Shown one piece after another: positions 6,744 to 13,933 of a stretch of 20,793 nucleotides of DNA; positions within the stretch are counted from its first letter, which is position 1; every line of letters starts with the position of its first letter. The position numbers and the translations under genes were made by a program. Below the pieces are notes generated by a model, which ran no database searches, was not told the origin of the DNA, and saw nothing but the letters and a program-made list of their open reading frames with translations. Origin of the DNA: JAOUEE01 sp051011595 (GTDB lineage Bacteria > Actinomycetota > Acidimicrobiia > Acidimicrobiales > SHLQ01); assembly GCA_051011595.1 (NCBI GenBank), contig JBPCTQ010000386.1, positions 1 through 20,793 on the forward strand, in the 5' to 3' direction.

Positions 6744-6938
6744 ATGTCGAAGATGAAAACTCACCGCGGCGCGGCCAAGCGCTTCAAGGTCACCGGTACC
6801 GGCAAACTCCGCCGCCGCAACGCCAACCTCAGCCACATACTCGAGAAGAAGTCACCCAAACGGAAGCGCCGGCTCTCGGGCGAATCCGACGTGCACAAGT
6901 CCAACGACCGCACCGTCCGCCGCCAGTTGGGCATCTGA
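6744..6938 (+). CDS. rpmI: 50S ribosomal protein L35 (bL35)
   Basis: The 64-residue basic protein has the bL35 hallmarks: SKMKTHRGAAKRFKVTGTGK at the N-terminus, then RRRNANLSHILEKKSPKRKRRL. It is a structural protein of the large ribosomal subunit, made in the classic infC-rpmI-rplT order. AAGGA (6733-6737) lies 6 bases upstream of the ATG. The gap to infC is 26 bases, so the genes are surely co-transcribed. Confidence 0.97.
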   Translation: MSKMKTHRGAAKRFKVTGTGKLRRRNANLSHILEKKSPKRKRRLSGESDVHKSNDRTVRRQLGI

Positions 6939-6991
6939 TCCCGGGCGGCCTCGCCGCTCATCCCACCCACCCCTCGCCGAAAGGACCGACC

Positions 6992-7357
6992 ATGGCCAGA
7001 GTCAAGCGCGCCGTCCACTCCAAGAAGCACCGTAGAGCCACCCTCGAGAAGGCCAAGGGCTACTACGGCAACAAGAGCCGTTCGTACCGAGCCGCCAACG
7101 AACAGGTGATGCACTCGGGCAACTACGCGTTCCGCGATCGCCGGGCCCGCAAGGGTCAGTTCCGGCGGCTGTGGATCCAGCGCATCAACGCCGCCTGCCG
7201 GTTGCACGGCACCACCTACAGCCAGTTCATCGCCGGCCTCAAGCAGGCCGGAGTCGAGGTCGACCGCAAGAACCTGGCCGATCTCGCCGTCCATGAACCC
7301 GACGCCTTCAAGGCGCTCGTCGACGTCGCCAACACCGCCACCGCCGACGCCGCCTGA
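6992..7357 (+). CDS. rplT: 50S ribosomal protein L20 (bL20)
   Basis: The 121-residue protein is bL20, needed for early 50S assembly through 23S rRNA binding. Signatures include ARVKRAVHSKKHRRATLEKA, GYYGNKSRSYRAANEQV and RDRRARKGQFRRLWIQRINA. AAAGGA (6980-6985) lies 6 bases before the ATG. In other bacteria L20 represses its own operon by binding the leader; no such structure could be confirmed here. The next gene starts one base after its stop. Confidence 0.97.
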   Translation: MARVKRAVHSKKHRRATLEKAKGYYGNKSRSYRAANEQVMHSGNYAFRDRRARKGQFRRLWIQRINAACRLHGTTYSQFIAGLKQAGVEVDRKNLADLAVHEPDAFKALVDVANTATADAA

Positions 7358-7358
7358 C

Positions 7359-8156
7359 ATGGCCGACGGAGCCGTTGCTCCGACGCCGCTCTCGGCCGAC
7401 AATCACCGGGTCAAACACCTTCGCCGCCTGGCTCGTTCACGTCGTGAAAGAGCCGACAGCTGCCAGTTCGTGATCGAGGGTCCCCGACTGGTGGTCGACG
7501 CGGCCCGAGCCGGTGTTGATCTCCAATTCGTGGTGGTGCCCCATGGCGATCCCGGGCCGCCGGTAGGTGATGTGGAGGTCTTCGAGATCCCCGAGCACAC
7601 CTTCACCTCGCTCGCCACGACCGCCACGCCCCAGCCGGCACTGGCGGTGGCTGCCCGTCCCGCCGGCCGGGTTGCTTTTGGTGACGGTCCCGTCCTCGCC
7701 CTGGCCGGTGTGTCCGATCCCGGCAACGCCGGCACCCTCATACGGGCGGCCGAGGCGGCCGGGGCCGCCGGTGTGGTACTCGTCGCCGACGCCGTTGATG
7801 CCTTCGGCCCCAAGGTCGTGCGGGCGAGCGCCGGGTCGGTGTTCCGCCTTCCCATCGAGACCCTGTCCTCGCCACAGCTCGCCGAGCGCGTCGCCGAGGC
7901 CGGTGTCACCGTGTGGGGCAGCACGGCCGATGGCCCGACGACAACCGACGAGGCCGATCTGGCCGGCGCCCCCGTGCTGGTACTGGGCAACGAGGCCCAC
8001 GGTGTGGCACCAGAGCTGTCCATCGACCACTGGGTGGCCATCCCCATGGCCGGCGACACCGAGTCGCTCAACGTGGCCATGGCGGGCACGGTGTTGTTGT
8101 TCGAGGCCTTTCGCCAGCGCCGAAATGGGCGCGGTACCGAGCCGTCCATCGCGTAA
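7359..8156 (+). CDS. SpoU/TrmH-family (SPOUT) 23S rRNA 2'-O-methyltransferase, TsnR/RlmB-like
   Basis: The 265-residue protein shows the three SPOUT motifs in order: DPGNAGTLIRAAEAAGA (120-136, with the Asn and Arg used in catalysis), KVVRASAGSVFRLP (152-165) and LVLGNEAHGV with IPMAGDTESLNVAMAGTVLL (207-247), forming the SAM-binding trefoil knot. The N-terminal part has FVIEGPRLVVDAARAG, the RNA-binding domain common to TsnR/RlmB-like enzymes. It probably methylates a ribose in 23S rRNA; the exact site cannot be read. The ATG follows the rplT stop with one base between (TGACATG), so translation is coupled. A methyltransferase in this place, between rplT and pheS, is usual in actinobacteria. 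Confidence 0.9.
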   Translation: MADGAVAPTPLSADNHRVKHLRRLARSRRERADSCQFVIEGPRLVVDAARAGVDLQFVVVPHGDPGPPVGDVEVFEIPEHTFTSLATTATPQPALAVAARPAGRVAFGDGPVLALAGVSDPGNAGTLIRAAEAAGAAGVVLVADAVDAFGPKVVRASAGSVFRLPIETLSSPQLAERVAEAGVTVWGSTADGPTTTDEADLAGAPVLVLGNEAHGVAPELSIDHWVAIPMAGDTESLNVAMAGTVLLFEAFRQRRNGRGTEPSIA

Positions 8157-8169
8157 CCTGCAGGGTCCG

Positions 8170-8193
8170 ATGCCCCCGTCCCGAGCAGTTTGA
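8170..8193 (+). CDS. Seven-codon ORF (MPPSRAV) ending on the pheS start
   Basis: ATG 8170 opens a seven-codon frame ending in TGA 8191-8193, whose last base is the A of the pheS ATG (TGATG). AGGG at 8162-8165 is a weak binding site. pheS itself lacks a clear Shine-Dalgarno, so it may depend on ribosomes finishing this ORF. It contains no Phe codon, so it is not a pheM-type attenuator peptide. Confidence 0.3.
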   Translation: MPPSRAV

Positions 8194-9191
8194 TGGATCT
8201 CGACACCGACCAGTTGCTGGTGCAGGCCCAAACCGAGGTCGAAGCAGCCGCCACGGTGGCCGACCTCGACGAGATCGGCGGCCGCCTGCTGGGCAAGAAG
8301 GGTGCGTTGGCCGCGGCCAAGAAGCAGCTGGGGTCGCTCGATCCCGATCAACGCCGCGAGGCCGGTCAGCGGCTGAACGAGACGCGCACCCGACTCCAGA
8401 CGCTGCTCGACACCAAACGGACCGACCTCGACGACATTGCCCGTCGGGGTCAGCTGGCCGAGGAGCGCCTCGACCTCACCGAGACGATCGACCAGCTCCG
8501 CCGGGGCCACTACCACCTGGTCACCCAGGCTCGCGACCGGCTCGAGGACGTGTTCGTCGGTATGGGGTTCGAGGTGGCCGAAGGCCCCGAGGTCGAGACC
8601 GCCTGGTACAACTTCGAAGCGCTCAACATCCCCGAGTGGCACCCGGCCCGAGGATCGTTCGACACCGTCTTCGTCGACTTGGGCGAACCCGAGTCGGTCA
8701 TGCTCCGATCCCACACCTCACCGGTGCAGATCCGCACCATGGAGAACCAGGAACCGCCCATCTACATCGTGGCGCCGGGCCGCACCTTTCGGTCCGACAC
8801 TGCCGACGCCACCCATCTGCCCGCGTTCAGCCAGATCGAAGGTCTGGTGATCGACCGCGGCATCACCATGGGCGATCTGGCCGGCACCGTCGACGCATTC
8901 GTCCGGGCGTTCTTCGGTGGTGAGGTGAAGAGCCGGCTCCGGCCCAGCTACTTCCCGTTCACCGAACCCTCGGCCGAGTTCGACATCTCTCGCCCCGACG
9001 GATCGTGGCTCGAGTTGGGTGGCTGCGGCATGGTGCACCCACAGGTGCTGCGCAACTGCGACATCGACCCCGATCAGTGGCAGGGGTTCGCGTTCGGGTT
9101 CGGCATCGACCGACTGGCGGTCATGCGCTACCAGCTCGACGACATCCGCGAGTTGGTCAACAACGACGTTCGATTCCTGCGGCAGTTCTGA
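8193..9191 (+). CDS. pheS: Phenylalanyl-tRNA synthetase alpha subunit
   Basis: The 332-residue alpha chain is the catalytic half of the alpha2-beta2 class II enzyme that charges tRNA-Phe. The N-terminal ~100 residues form the expected coiled-coil arm that touches tRNA (ADLDEIGGRLLGKKGALAAA onwards). The catalytic domain follows: EGPEVETAWYNFEALNIPE, the class II motif 2 region GRTFRSDTADATHLPAFSQI, and motif 3 FGFGIDRLAVMRY near the end. The start is placed at ATG 8193. A TTG lies immediately upstream in frame, and the difference is one residue. Length equals the family norm. Its stop overlaps the small ORF that leads into pheT. Confidence 0.96.
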   Translation: MDLDTDQLLVQAQTEVEAAATVADLDEIGGRLLGKKGALAAAKKQLGSLDPDQRREAGQRLNETRTRLQTLLDTKRTDLDDIARRGQLAEERLDLTETIDQLRRGHYHLVTQARDRLEDVFVGMGFEVAEGPEVETAWYNFEALNIPEWHPARGSFDTVFVDLGEPESVMLRSHTSPVQIRTMENQEPPIYIVAPGRTFRSDTADATHLPAFSQIEGLVIDRGITMGDLAGTVDAFVRAFFGGEVKSRLRPSYFPFTEPSAEFDISRPDGSWLELGGCGMVHPQVLRNCDIDPDQWQGFAFGFGIDRLAVMRYQLDDIRELVNNDVRFLRQF

Positions 9192-9238
9192 TGACACACA
9201 CCCCACCAGCCGCGGCCCACACCAGGAGCCGGCCATGA
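9191..9238 (+). CDS. Fifteen-codon ORF bridging pheS and pheT
   Basis: ATG 9191-9193 shares its A with the pheS stop (TGATG). The frame reads MTHTPPAAAHTRSRP and ends in TGA 9236-9238, overlapping the pheT ATG as ATGA. It exactly fills the gap between the two subunit genes, so ribosomes could pass from pheS to pheT by two reinitiation steps, which might balance subunit amounts. Translation is unproven. pheT also has its own AGGAG (9224-9228). Confidence 0.35.
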   Translation: MTHTPPAAAHTRSRP

Positions 9239-11601
9239 AGGTGTTGTTGTCCTGGATGCAGGAGTTCGCCCCCGACATCGCCGGCGACCCCTCCGAGCTG
9301 GGTGACATGCTCAGCGGGCTGGGCCTGGCCGTCGAAGACACCGAGATCGTGGGGGAGGGGCTCGGGGGCATCGTGGTCGCCAAGGTCCTCGAGCTGGCTC
9401 CCCACCCCAACGCCGATCGCATCCAGTTGGTCCAGGTCGACGCCGGGGATGGTGAGGCCCTCCAGGTGTGTTGCGGGGCGTTCAACATGGAGGTGGGCGA
9501 CTTGATCCCGTTCGCCCCCATCGGAACCGTGATGCCCGACGGCATGGAGATTGCCCGCCGCAAGATGCGCGATGAGTGGTCCAACGGGATGTGTTGTTCG
9601 GCCCAGGAGTTGGGCCTGGGCGACGATCACGACGGCATCATGGTGCTCTCCGACCAGATCGCCGACGACCAATTGGGTGCGCCGATCACCGAAGTACTGG
9701 GACTGGCCCCCGACGTCTTGTGGGATCTCGAGGTCAGCGCCAGCCGGCCCGACGCGCTGTCGGTGGCAGGGGTGGCCCGGGACCTGGCCGCCGGCCTCGG
9801 TGTGCCCTTCGCCTTCCCCGAGATGCCGGACTCGAGCGGATCGGGTGATGTGCAACAGCTGGTGAAGGTCGAGCTTCTCGATCCCACTCTCTGTGGCCGA
9901 TTCATGGTTCGAGTGTTACGTGGGGTGACGCCAGGGTCGTCACCTCCGTGGATGGCCAACCGCCTCCGGGCCCTGGGTCAACGGCCCATCAACGGGATCG
10001 TCGACATCTCCAACTACGTGATGTTGGAACTGGGACAGCCGAACCACACCTACGACCTGGCCACCGTTCCCGACGGCCACCTCCGCGTGCGGCGGGCGGC
10101 CGAGGGAGAGACCATCACCACCCTCGACGGGGTGGAGCGTCGGCTGTCCGTCCTCGACGGTGTCATCGCCAACAAGGGCGACGAAGCCATCGGCATTGCC
10201 GGGGTGATGGGTGGTGCCAGCACCGAGATCTCCGACCGCACCACCGACGTGCTCGTGGAGATGGCCTGGTGGGACCCGCCGTCGATCAGCCGCACGGTGC
10301 GAAGCCTGCAGCTCCGAAGCGAGGCTTCGGCCCGGTATCAGCGGGGCGCCGACTGGGGCGAAACCATGGAGCGGGCCATGGCTCGTTTCGTCTCCTTGCT
10401 GGCCGAAGACGGTGTCGAACCGGTGGCGGGCACCGTCGACGAACGGGGCGACACGCCCGATCGATCGCCCATCCGGGTGCGGCCGGCCAAGATCAACGGT
10501 CTGTTGGGGACCGACCTCGATGCCGCCCGAATCGCCGGGCACCTGTCCTCCATCGGGTTCGAGTCCGCGCCCGTCGGCGACGACCTCGACGTGGTGGTCC
10601 CCACCTGGCGCTGGGACACGAGCACCGAGACCGACGTGGCCGAGGAGGTGGCCCGCATGTACGGGTACGCGAACCTCACCCGCACCGTGCCACGGGGTGA
10701 TGTGGCGGGCGGCCTGTCGATCTATCAGCAGGGTCGCCGCCTGGTCCGTGAGGTGCTGGTGGGCGCGGGCTGTGACGAAACCCAGCCCATGCCCTTCCTC
10801 GCTCCCGGCGATCTGGAGCGGTGTGGGCTGGCCGACGACGGCATCACCCTCACCAACCCGCTGGTGACCGAGGAGTCGGTGCTGCGCACGTCGCTGCTGC
10901 CCGGCCAGCTCAAGGCCATTGCCTTCAACCAATCACATCGCACCGACGAACTCCGCCTCTTCGAGGTCGGGCACGTGTACCTGCCCGTGCCGGCCGGGAG
11001 TGAACTGCCCGACGAGCGTGAGTACCTGGCCGTCGCCCTGGCCGGGGAGGATGCCACGGTGGCCGTGGCGGTGCTCCAGTTGCTCGAGGATGCACTGGCG
11101 CTGCCCAACGTGCGTCTGGTGGCCGATGAGGCCCCGGGACTGCACCCCACCCGCACCGCGTCGGTCTCGATCGCCGGCCAGGTCAGGGGGTTCGTCGGTG
11201 AGGTCGATCCCCGTGTGGCCCACGCCTACGACGTCCACGGACGGGTCGGTTGGCTGCAGCTCGACCTGGGGGCGGTGCTCGACGGACCCTGGGGCAATCG
11301 TCGTTATCGCCCGGTGTCGAAGCACCCCTCCAGCGACATCGACCTGGCGTTCATGGTGGCCGACGACGTCGCCGCCGCCGAGGTGGCCGGTCAGATTCGT
11401 AAGGCCGCCGGCAGTCTGCTCGTCGATCTCGATCTGTTCGATGTCTACCGCGGGCAAGGTGTCGATCACCAGACTCGAAGTGTGGCCTTCCGGCTGCGGT
11501 TCCAGGCCGACGACCGCACCCTCACCGACGATGAGGTGGGGGAGCGGCGGGCCGCGGTGATCGCCGGCGTCGAATCCGCACTCGGCGCTCGCCTGCGCTG
11601 A
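9235..11601 (+). CDS. pheT: Phenylalanyl-tRNA synthetase beta subunit
   Basis: The 788-residue beta chain supplies tRNA binding and editing for the PheST heterotetramer. In order: MKVLLSWMQEFAPDI start; an EMAP/OB-type tRNA-binding domain (LAPHPNADRIQLVQVDAGDG to about residue 145); the SRPDALSVAGVARDLAAGLG segment; the B3/B4 editing domain (about 205-390, with PINGIVDISNYVMLELGQP); the B5 DNA-binding-like domain (about 410-480); the inactive catalytic-like core (LVTEESVLRTSLLPGQL); and the C-terminal FDX-ACB anticodon domain starting near KHPSSDIDLAFMV. The length is typical. AGGAG lies 6 bases before ATG 9235. The frame is open further upstream over pheS, but the family start is here. It closes the infC-pheT cluster. 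Confidence 0.96.
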   Translation: MKVLLSWMQEFAPDIAGDPSELGDMLSGLGLAVEDTEIVGEGLGGIVVAKVLELAPHPNADRIQLVQVDAGDGEALQVCCGAFNMEVGDLIPFAPIGTVMPDGMEIARRKMRDEWSNGMCCSAQELGLGDDHDGIMVLSDQIADDQLGAPITEVLGLAPDVLWDLEVSASRPDALSVAGVARDLAAGLGVPFAFPEMPDSSGSGDVQQLVKVELLDPTLCGRFMVRVLRGVTPGSSPPWMANRLRALGQRPINGIVDISNYVMLELGQPNHTYDLATVPDGHLRVRRAAEGETITTLDGVERRLSVLDGVIANKGDEAIGIAGVMGGASTEISDRTTDVLVEMAWWDPPSISRTVRSLQLRSEASARYQRGADWGETMERAMARFVSLLAEDGVEPVAGTVDERGDTPDRSPIRVRPAKINGLLGTDLDAARIAGHLSSIGFESAPVGDDLDVVVPTWRWDTSTETDVAEEVARMYGYANLTRTVPRGDVAGGLSIYQQGRRLVREVLVGAGCDETQPMPFLAPGDLERCGLADDGITLTNPLVTEESVLRTSLLPGQLKAIAFNQSHRTDELRLFEVGHVYLPVPAGSELPDEREYLAVALAGEDATVAVAVLQLLEDALALPNVRLVADEAPGLHPTRTASVSIAGQVRGFVGEVDPRVAHAYDVHGRVGWLQLDLGAVLDGPWGNRRYRPVSKHPSSDIDLAFMVADDVAAAEVAGQIRKAAGSLLVDLDLFDVYRGQGVDHQTRSVAFRLRFQADDRTLTDDEVGERRAAVIAGVESALGARLR

Positions 11602-11690
11602 CCGACCCGACACCGACACCGGAACGGCGAGACACCGCGTCGCGCAGCGCGGCACCGATTCTGTCACTGTCGACGCCCACTACCTTGCAT

Positions 11691-11711
11691 TGTGTGGTAA
11701 CCTGTCACACA
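11691..11711 (+). promoter_or_regulatory. Leaderless promoter and palindromic operator of the padR operon
   Basis: TAACCT (11698-11703, TANNNT) lies exactly 7 bases before the padR ATG at 11711, with no Shine-Dalgarno. TGTGTG (11691-11696) and CACACA (11706-11711) are perfect inverted arms spaced by 9 bases that flank the -10 and reach the first base of the start codon. A dimeric PadR bound here would block polymerase, so autorepression is likely. No -35 is evident. The rest of the 109-base gap after pheT shows nothing firm. Confidence 0.55.
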
Positions 11712-12115
11712 TGGCAGTGCAGCCCAAGGTGAGTGATCGCCGAACCCAGCTCCTCAAGGGTGTGCTCGACATGTGTTTGTTGTCGGTGATCGCCGAAGAG
11801 CCGAGTTATGGCTACGAAATGGTGCGAAAACTCGACGAACGGGGCCTCACCCTGGCCAGTGAAGGCAGCATCTATCCCTTGCTCAGTCGTCTCCAACGAC
11901 GGGGGCTCATCGAGGGATATCTGGTGTCTTCGTCAGAGGGACCGGCACGCAAGTACTACCGCGTGGCCGACGCCGGAACATCGGCGCTGGCCGATTGGCG
12001 CGACGACTGGCGTGCGTTGTCTCGCAGCGTCGATGCCGTGTTGGACGGCTCCGTGGCACCAATCGTGGTGCGTCCCCCCGATGGGGCCGACGAGGTAGGA
12101 GGATCTGAGTCGTGA
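11711..12115 (+). CDS. PadR-family transcriptional regulator
   Basis: The 134-residue protein is a PadR-type winged-helix regulator. LKGVLDMCLLSVIAEEPSYG and YEMVRKLDERG cover the first helices, ASEGSIYPLLSRLQRRGLIEG is the recognition region and wing, and GPARKYYRVADAGTSALADW leads into the C-terminal dimerisation helix. The ligand is unknown; many PadR proteins respond to membrane stress or small molecules. Its operator probably overlaps its own promoter. The stop overlaps the GTG of the next gene (GTGA), so both are made together. This matches the common pairing of PadR regulators with a HAAS-domain membrane partner. Confidence 0.93.
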   Translation: MAVQPKVSDRRTQLLKGVLDMCLLSVIAEEPSYGYEMVRKLDERGLTLASEGSIYPLLSRLQRRGLIEGYLVSSSEGPARKYYRVADAGTSALADWRDDWRALSRSVDAVLDGSVAPIVVRPPDGADEVGGSES

Positions 12116-12900
12116 GTGATCGAGTGCGGACCCTCGAGGACTGCGTGCGTTACTGGGCGAGCACCGGGGTGCCGGCTTCGGCGGTCGACGAGATGCGCCA
12201 GGAGCTCGACGAGCATCTGCGCGCCATCGAGGCCGACGGCCGTCAGGTCGACGCCGTGGTCGGCGCCGATGTCAGTGGATTCGCCGAGTCATGGGCTGCC
12301 GAGCGCCGTGGCGTGGTCACCGAGGAGAGGTCAGTGGACAACAACAACGAACCCCAGGACGCCAGCCTCCGTCGCACCATGGTGCTGTCGGGAATCGGCA
12401 TCGTGGCCCTGGTGCTGGCCCTCATCTTCATTCCTGTCGATGCCGGGTCGAGCGAGGACAACGAGGCGTGGCGCTGGGTGTGGACCATCGGCGCGGTGGT
12501 GCTGTCGTTGGCCGAGATCGCCACCGCCGGCTTCTTCTTGTTGCCTTTCGGTGTGGGTATGGCGGCCGCCGCCGTGCTGGCGTGGCTCGATGTCAACATC
12601 TTGTCGCAGTGGTTCGCATTCTTCGGCGCCAGTGCGCTGTCGTTCGCCGTGGTTCAGCGATTCCTGAAGACCCAGGACATGGTGCCCCAAGCCCAGGTCG
12701 GCGCCAACCGGTGGAGCGGCCGCATCGGCGTCGTCCTGCAGACCGTCGATCGTCACGAGAACGTCGGCATGGTCCGTATCGGTGGCGAAGAGTGGCGGGC
12801 CACCACTGAGGGTCCTCCCATCGGTGAAGGCGTCACAGTCCAGGTCGTGGAAGTTCGCGGTACCCGCCTCGTCGTCGAACCCCATCTCGAAGTCGAATAA
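12112..12900 (+). CDS. Fusion of PadR-associated HAAS-like domain with NfeD-like membrane/OB-fold protein
   Basis: The 262-residue protein joins two modules. Residues 1-68 are helical and resemble the HAAS/DUF1700-like domains usually encoded next to PadR genes: MRQELDEHLRAIEADGR, then VGADVSGFAESWAAE. Residues 89-109 and about 123-184 are hydrophobic and predict about four membrane spans, including the NfeD signature AEIATAGFFLLPFGVGMAAA (134-153). Residues 200-258 (GRIGVVLQTV ... TVQVVEVRGTRLVVEP) fit the soluble OB-fold of NfeD. AGGAGGA (12097-12103) lies 8 bases before GTG 12112. NfeD proteins pair with stomatins, and an SPFH gene follows after 11 bases. The fusion would tie PadR signalling to the NfeD/stomatin complex; that function is inferred. 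An internal start could also yield NfeD alone. Confidence 0.75.
   Translation: MSDRVRTLEDCVRYWASTGVPASAVDEMRQELDEHLRAIEADGRQVDAVVGADVSGFAESWAAERRGVVTEERSVDNNNEPQDASLRRTMVLSGIGIVALVLALIFIPVDAGSSEDNEAWRWVWTIGAVVLSLAEIATAGFFLLPFGVGMAAAAVLAWLDVNILSQWFAFFGASALSFAVVQRFLKTQDMVPQAQVGANRWSGRIGVVLQTVDRHENVGMVRIGGEEWRATTEGPPIGEGVTVQVVEVRGTRLVVEPHLEVE
12323..12336 (+). promoter_or_regulatory. Possible internal ribosome binding site and GTG start for free NfeD
   Basis: AGGAG (12323-12327) lies 6 bases before GTG 12334-12336, in frame at codon 75, exactly between the HAAS-like domain and the NfeD-like part. Use of this start would give a 188-residue protein of usual short-NfeD size. This is either dual translation or a relic of two former genes. 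Confidence 0.4.
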
Positions 12901-12911
12901 GAAGGAGAAAC

Positions 12912-13883
12912 ATGGAAGCGCTCATTGCGTTGTTCGCGGTGGTGGCGATTGCTCTGATCGTCATCGTCTTCATCGGTCTGCGGATCGTGCGGCCCTACGA
13001 GAAGGGCCTGATCGAGATGCTGGGCAAGTATCAGCGCACCGTCGACTCGGGCCTGCGCTGGGTGATGCCCTTCGTCAAACGAATGACGAAGGTCGACATG
13101 CGCGAGCAGGTGATCGACGTGCCCCCCCAGGAAGTGATCACCAAGGACAACGTGGTGGTCACCGTCGATGCCGTCATCTACTACGAGGCCACCGATCCGG
13201 TGAAACTCGTCTACAACGTCGGCAACTTCATCCTGGCCATCACCAAGTTGGCCCAGACCAACCTCAGGAACGTCGTGGGCGACCTCGATCTCGACTCTGC
13301 GCTGACCTCTCGCGAGATCATCAACTCCAAGCTCCGCCAGATCCTCGACGACGCCACCGACAAGTGGGGGACCAGGGTGGTGCGGGTCGAGATCCAGCGC
13401 ATCGAGCCGCCACCAGACGTCACCGACGCCATGCACCGGCAGATGAAGGCCGAACGCCTGCGTCGAGCCGTCGTCACCGAAGCCGAGGGTGAGAAGCGCT
13501 CGGCCATCCTCAAGGCCGAGGGTGTGAAGGAGAAGCAGGTACTCGAGGCCACCGGTCAGGCCGAGGCCATCGAGCGCCTGGCCGATGCCGAGCGCTACCA
13601 GCTCGAGACCGTGGCCGAGGGTGAGGGGCGTAGTATCGAACGTGTCTTCGGTGCCATCCACACCGGTGATCCCACTCCGGATCTGTTGGCCATCAAGTAC
13701 CTCGAGACCTTGGGCACGGTGGCCGACGGCCGAGCCACCAAGATCTTCTTGCCCCTCGAATCCAGCGGCGTGCTCAGTTCGGTGGCGGCGCTCGGCGCGG
13801 TCTTCGCCAGCACCGGCACCGACGAGGCGGCCGACGACACCCGAGCGGTGCCGCCACCGCCTCCACCGCCGTCGGCCGGCTGA
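12912..13883 (+). CDS. SPFH/Band 7 (stomatin/QmcA-like) membrane protein
   Basis: The 323-residue protein has one N-terminal membrane anchor (about 3-24), a Band 7 domain beginning IVRPYEKGLIEMLGKYQRTV (25-44) and including DSGLRWVMPFVKRM and PPQEVITKDNVVVTVDAVIY, and a charged coiled-coil tail rich in Glu/Ala (EAEGEKRSAILKAEGVKEKQ onwards). The C-terminus ends in a Pro run. SPFH proteins oligomerise at membranes as scaffolds, in cages or rings with NfeD-type partners or proteases. AAGGAG (12902-12907) lies 4 bases before the ATG, and the gap to the NfeD-like gene is 11 bases. No protease gene accompanies it, as fits the short NfeD lacking a ClpP-like domain. Confidence 0.93.
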   Translation: MEALIALFAVVAIALIVIVFIGLRIVRPYEKGLIEMLGKYQRTVDSGLRWVMPFVKRMTKVDMREQVIDVPPQEVITKDNVVVTVDAVIYYEATDPVKLVYNVGNFILAITKLAQTNLRNVVGDLDLDSALTSREIINSKLRQILDDATDKWGTRVVRVEIQRIEPPPDVTDAMHRQMKAERLRRAVVTEAEGEKRSAILKAEGVKEKQVLEATGQAEAIERLADAERYQLETVAEGEGRSIERVFGAIHTGDPTPDLLAIKYLETLGTVADGRATKIFLPLESSGVLSSVAALGAVFASTGTDEAADDTRAVPPPPPPPSAG

Positions 13884-13896
13884 CGGATCACAGGCA

Positions 13897-13933
13897 ACGA
13901 CCCCGACCCCTGCTCCGGTAGGGTCGGGGTCGT
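13897..13933 (+). terminator. Perfect 13-bp hairpin after the SPFH gene, probable terminator
   Basis: ACGACCCCGACCC (13897-13909) and GGGTCGGGGTCGT (13921-13933) pair perfectly around an 11-base loop, beginning 13 bases after the SPFH stop. No T-run follows. The right arm contains most of the next gene's -10 element and the first two bases of its GTG start, so the stem may end one transcript at the very place where the next begins. Confidence 0.6.
13919..13924 (+). promoter_or_regulatory. Predicted leaderless -10 element of the quinone oxidoreductase gene
   Basis: TAGGGT lies exactly 7 bases before GTG 13932, and no Shine-Dalgarno is present. It sits at the loop/right-arm border of the hairpin. 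A leaderless transcript would begin beyond nearly all of the stem, so it would not be trapped in it. Confidence 0.45.

Noticed and set aside
8154..8159. TAACCT as an internal promoter for pheS
   Set aside because: It overlaps the methyltransferase stop, has no -35, and is 10 bases from the mini-ORF ATG and far from pheS, so it does not fit the 6-8 base pattern seen elsewhere.
8170..8193. MPPSRAV as a Phe attenuator leader peptide
   Set aside because: It has no phenylalanine codon and no terminator/antiterminator pair was seen before pheS.
11635..11652. CCGCG/CGCGG hairpin as a pheT terminator
   Set aside because: Only a 5-bp stem with an 8-base loop and no T-run; such pairs are common at this GC content.
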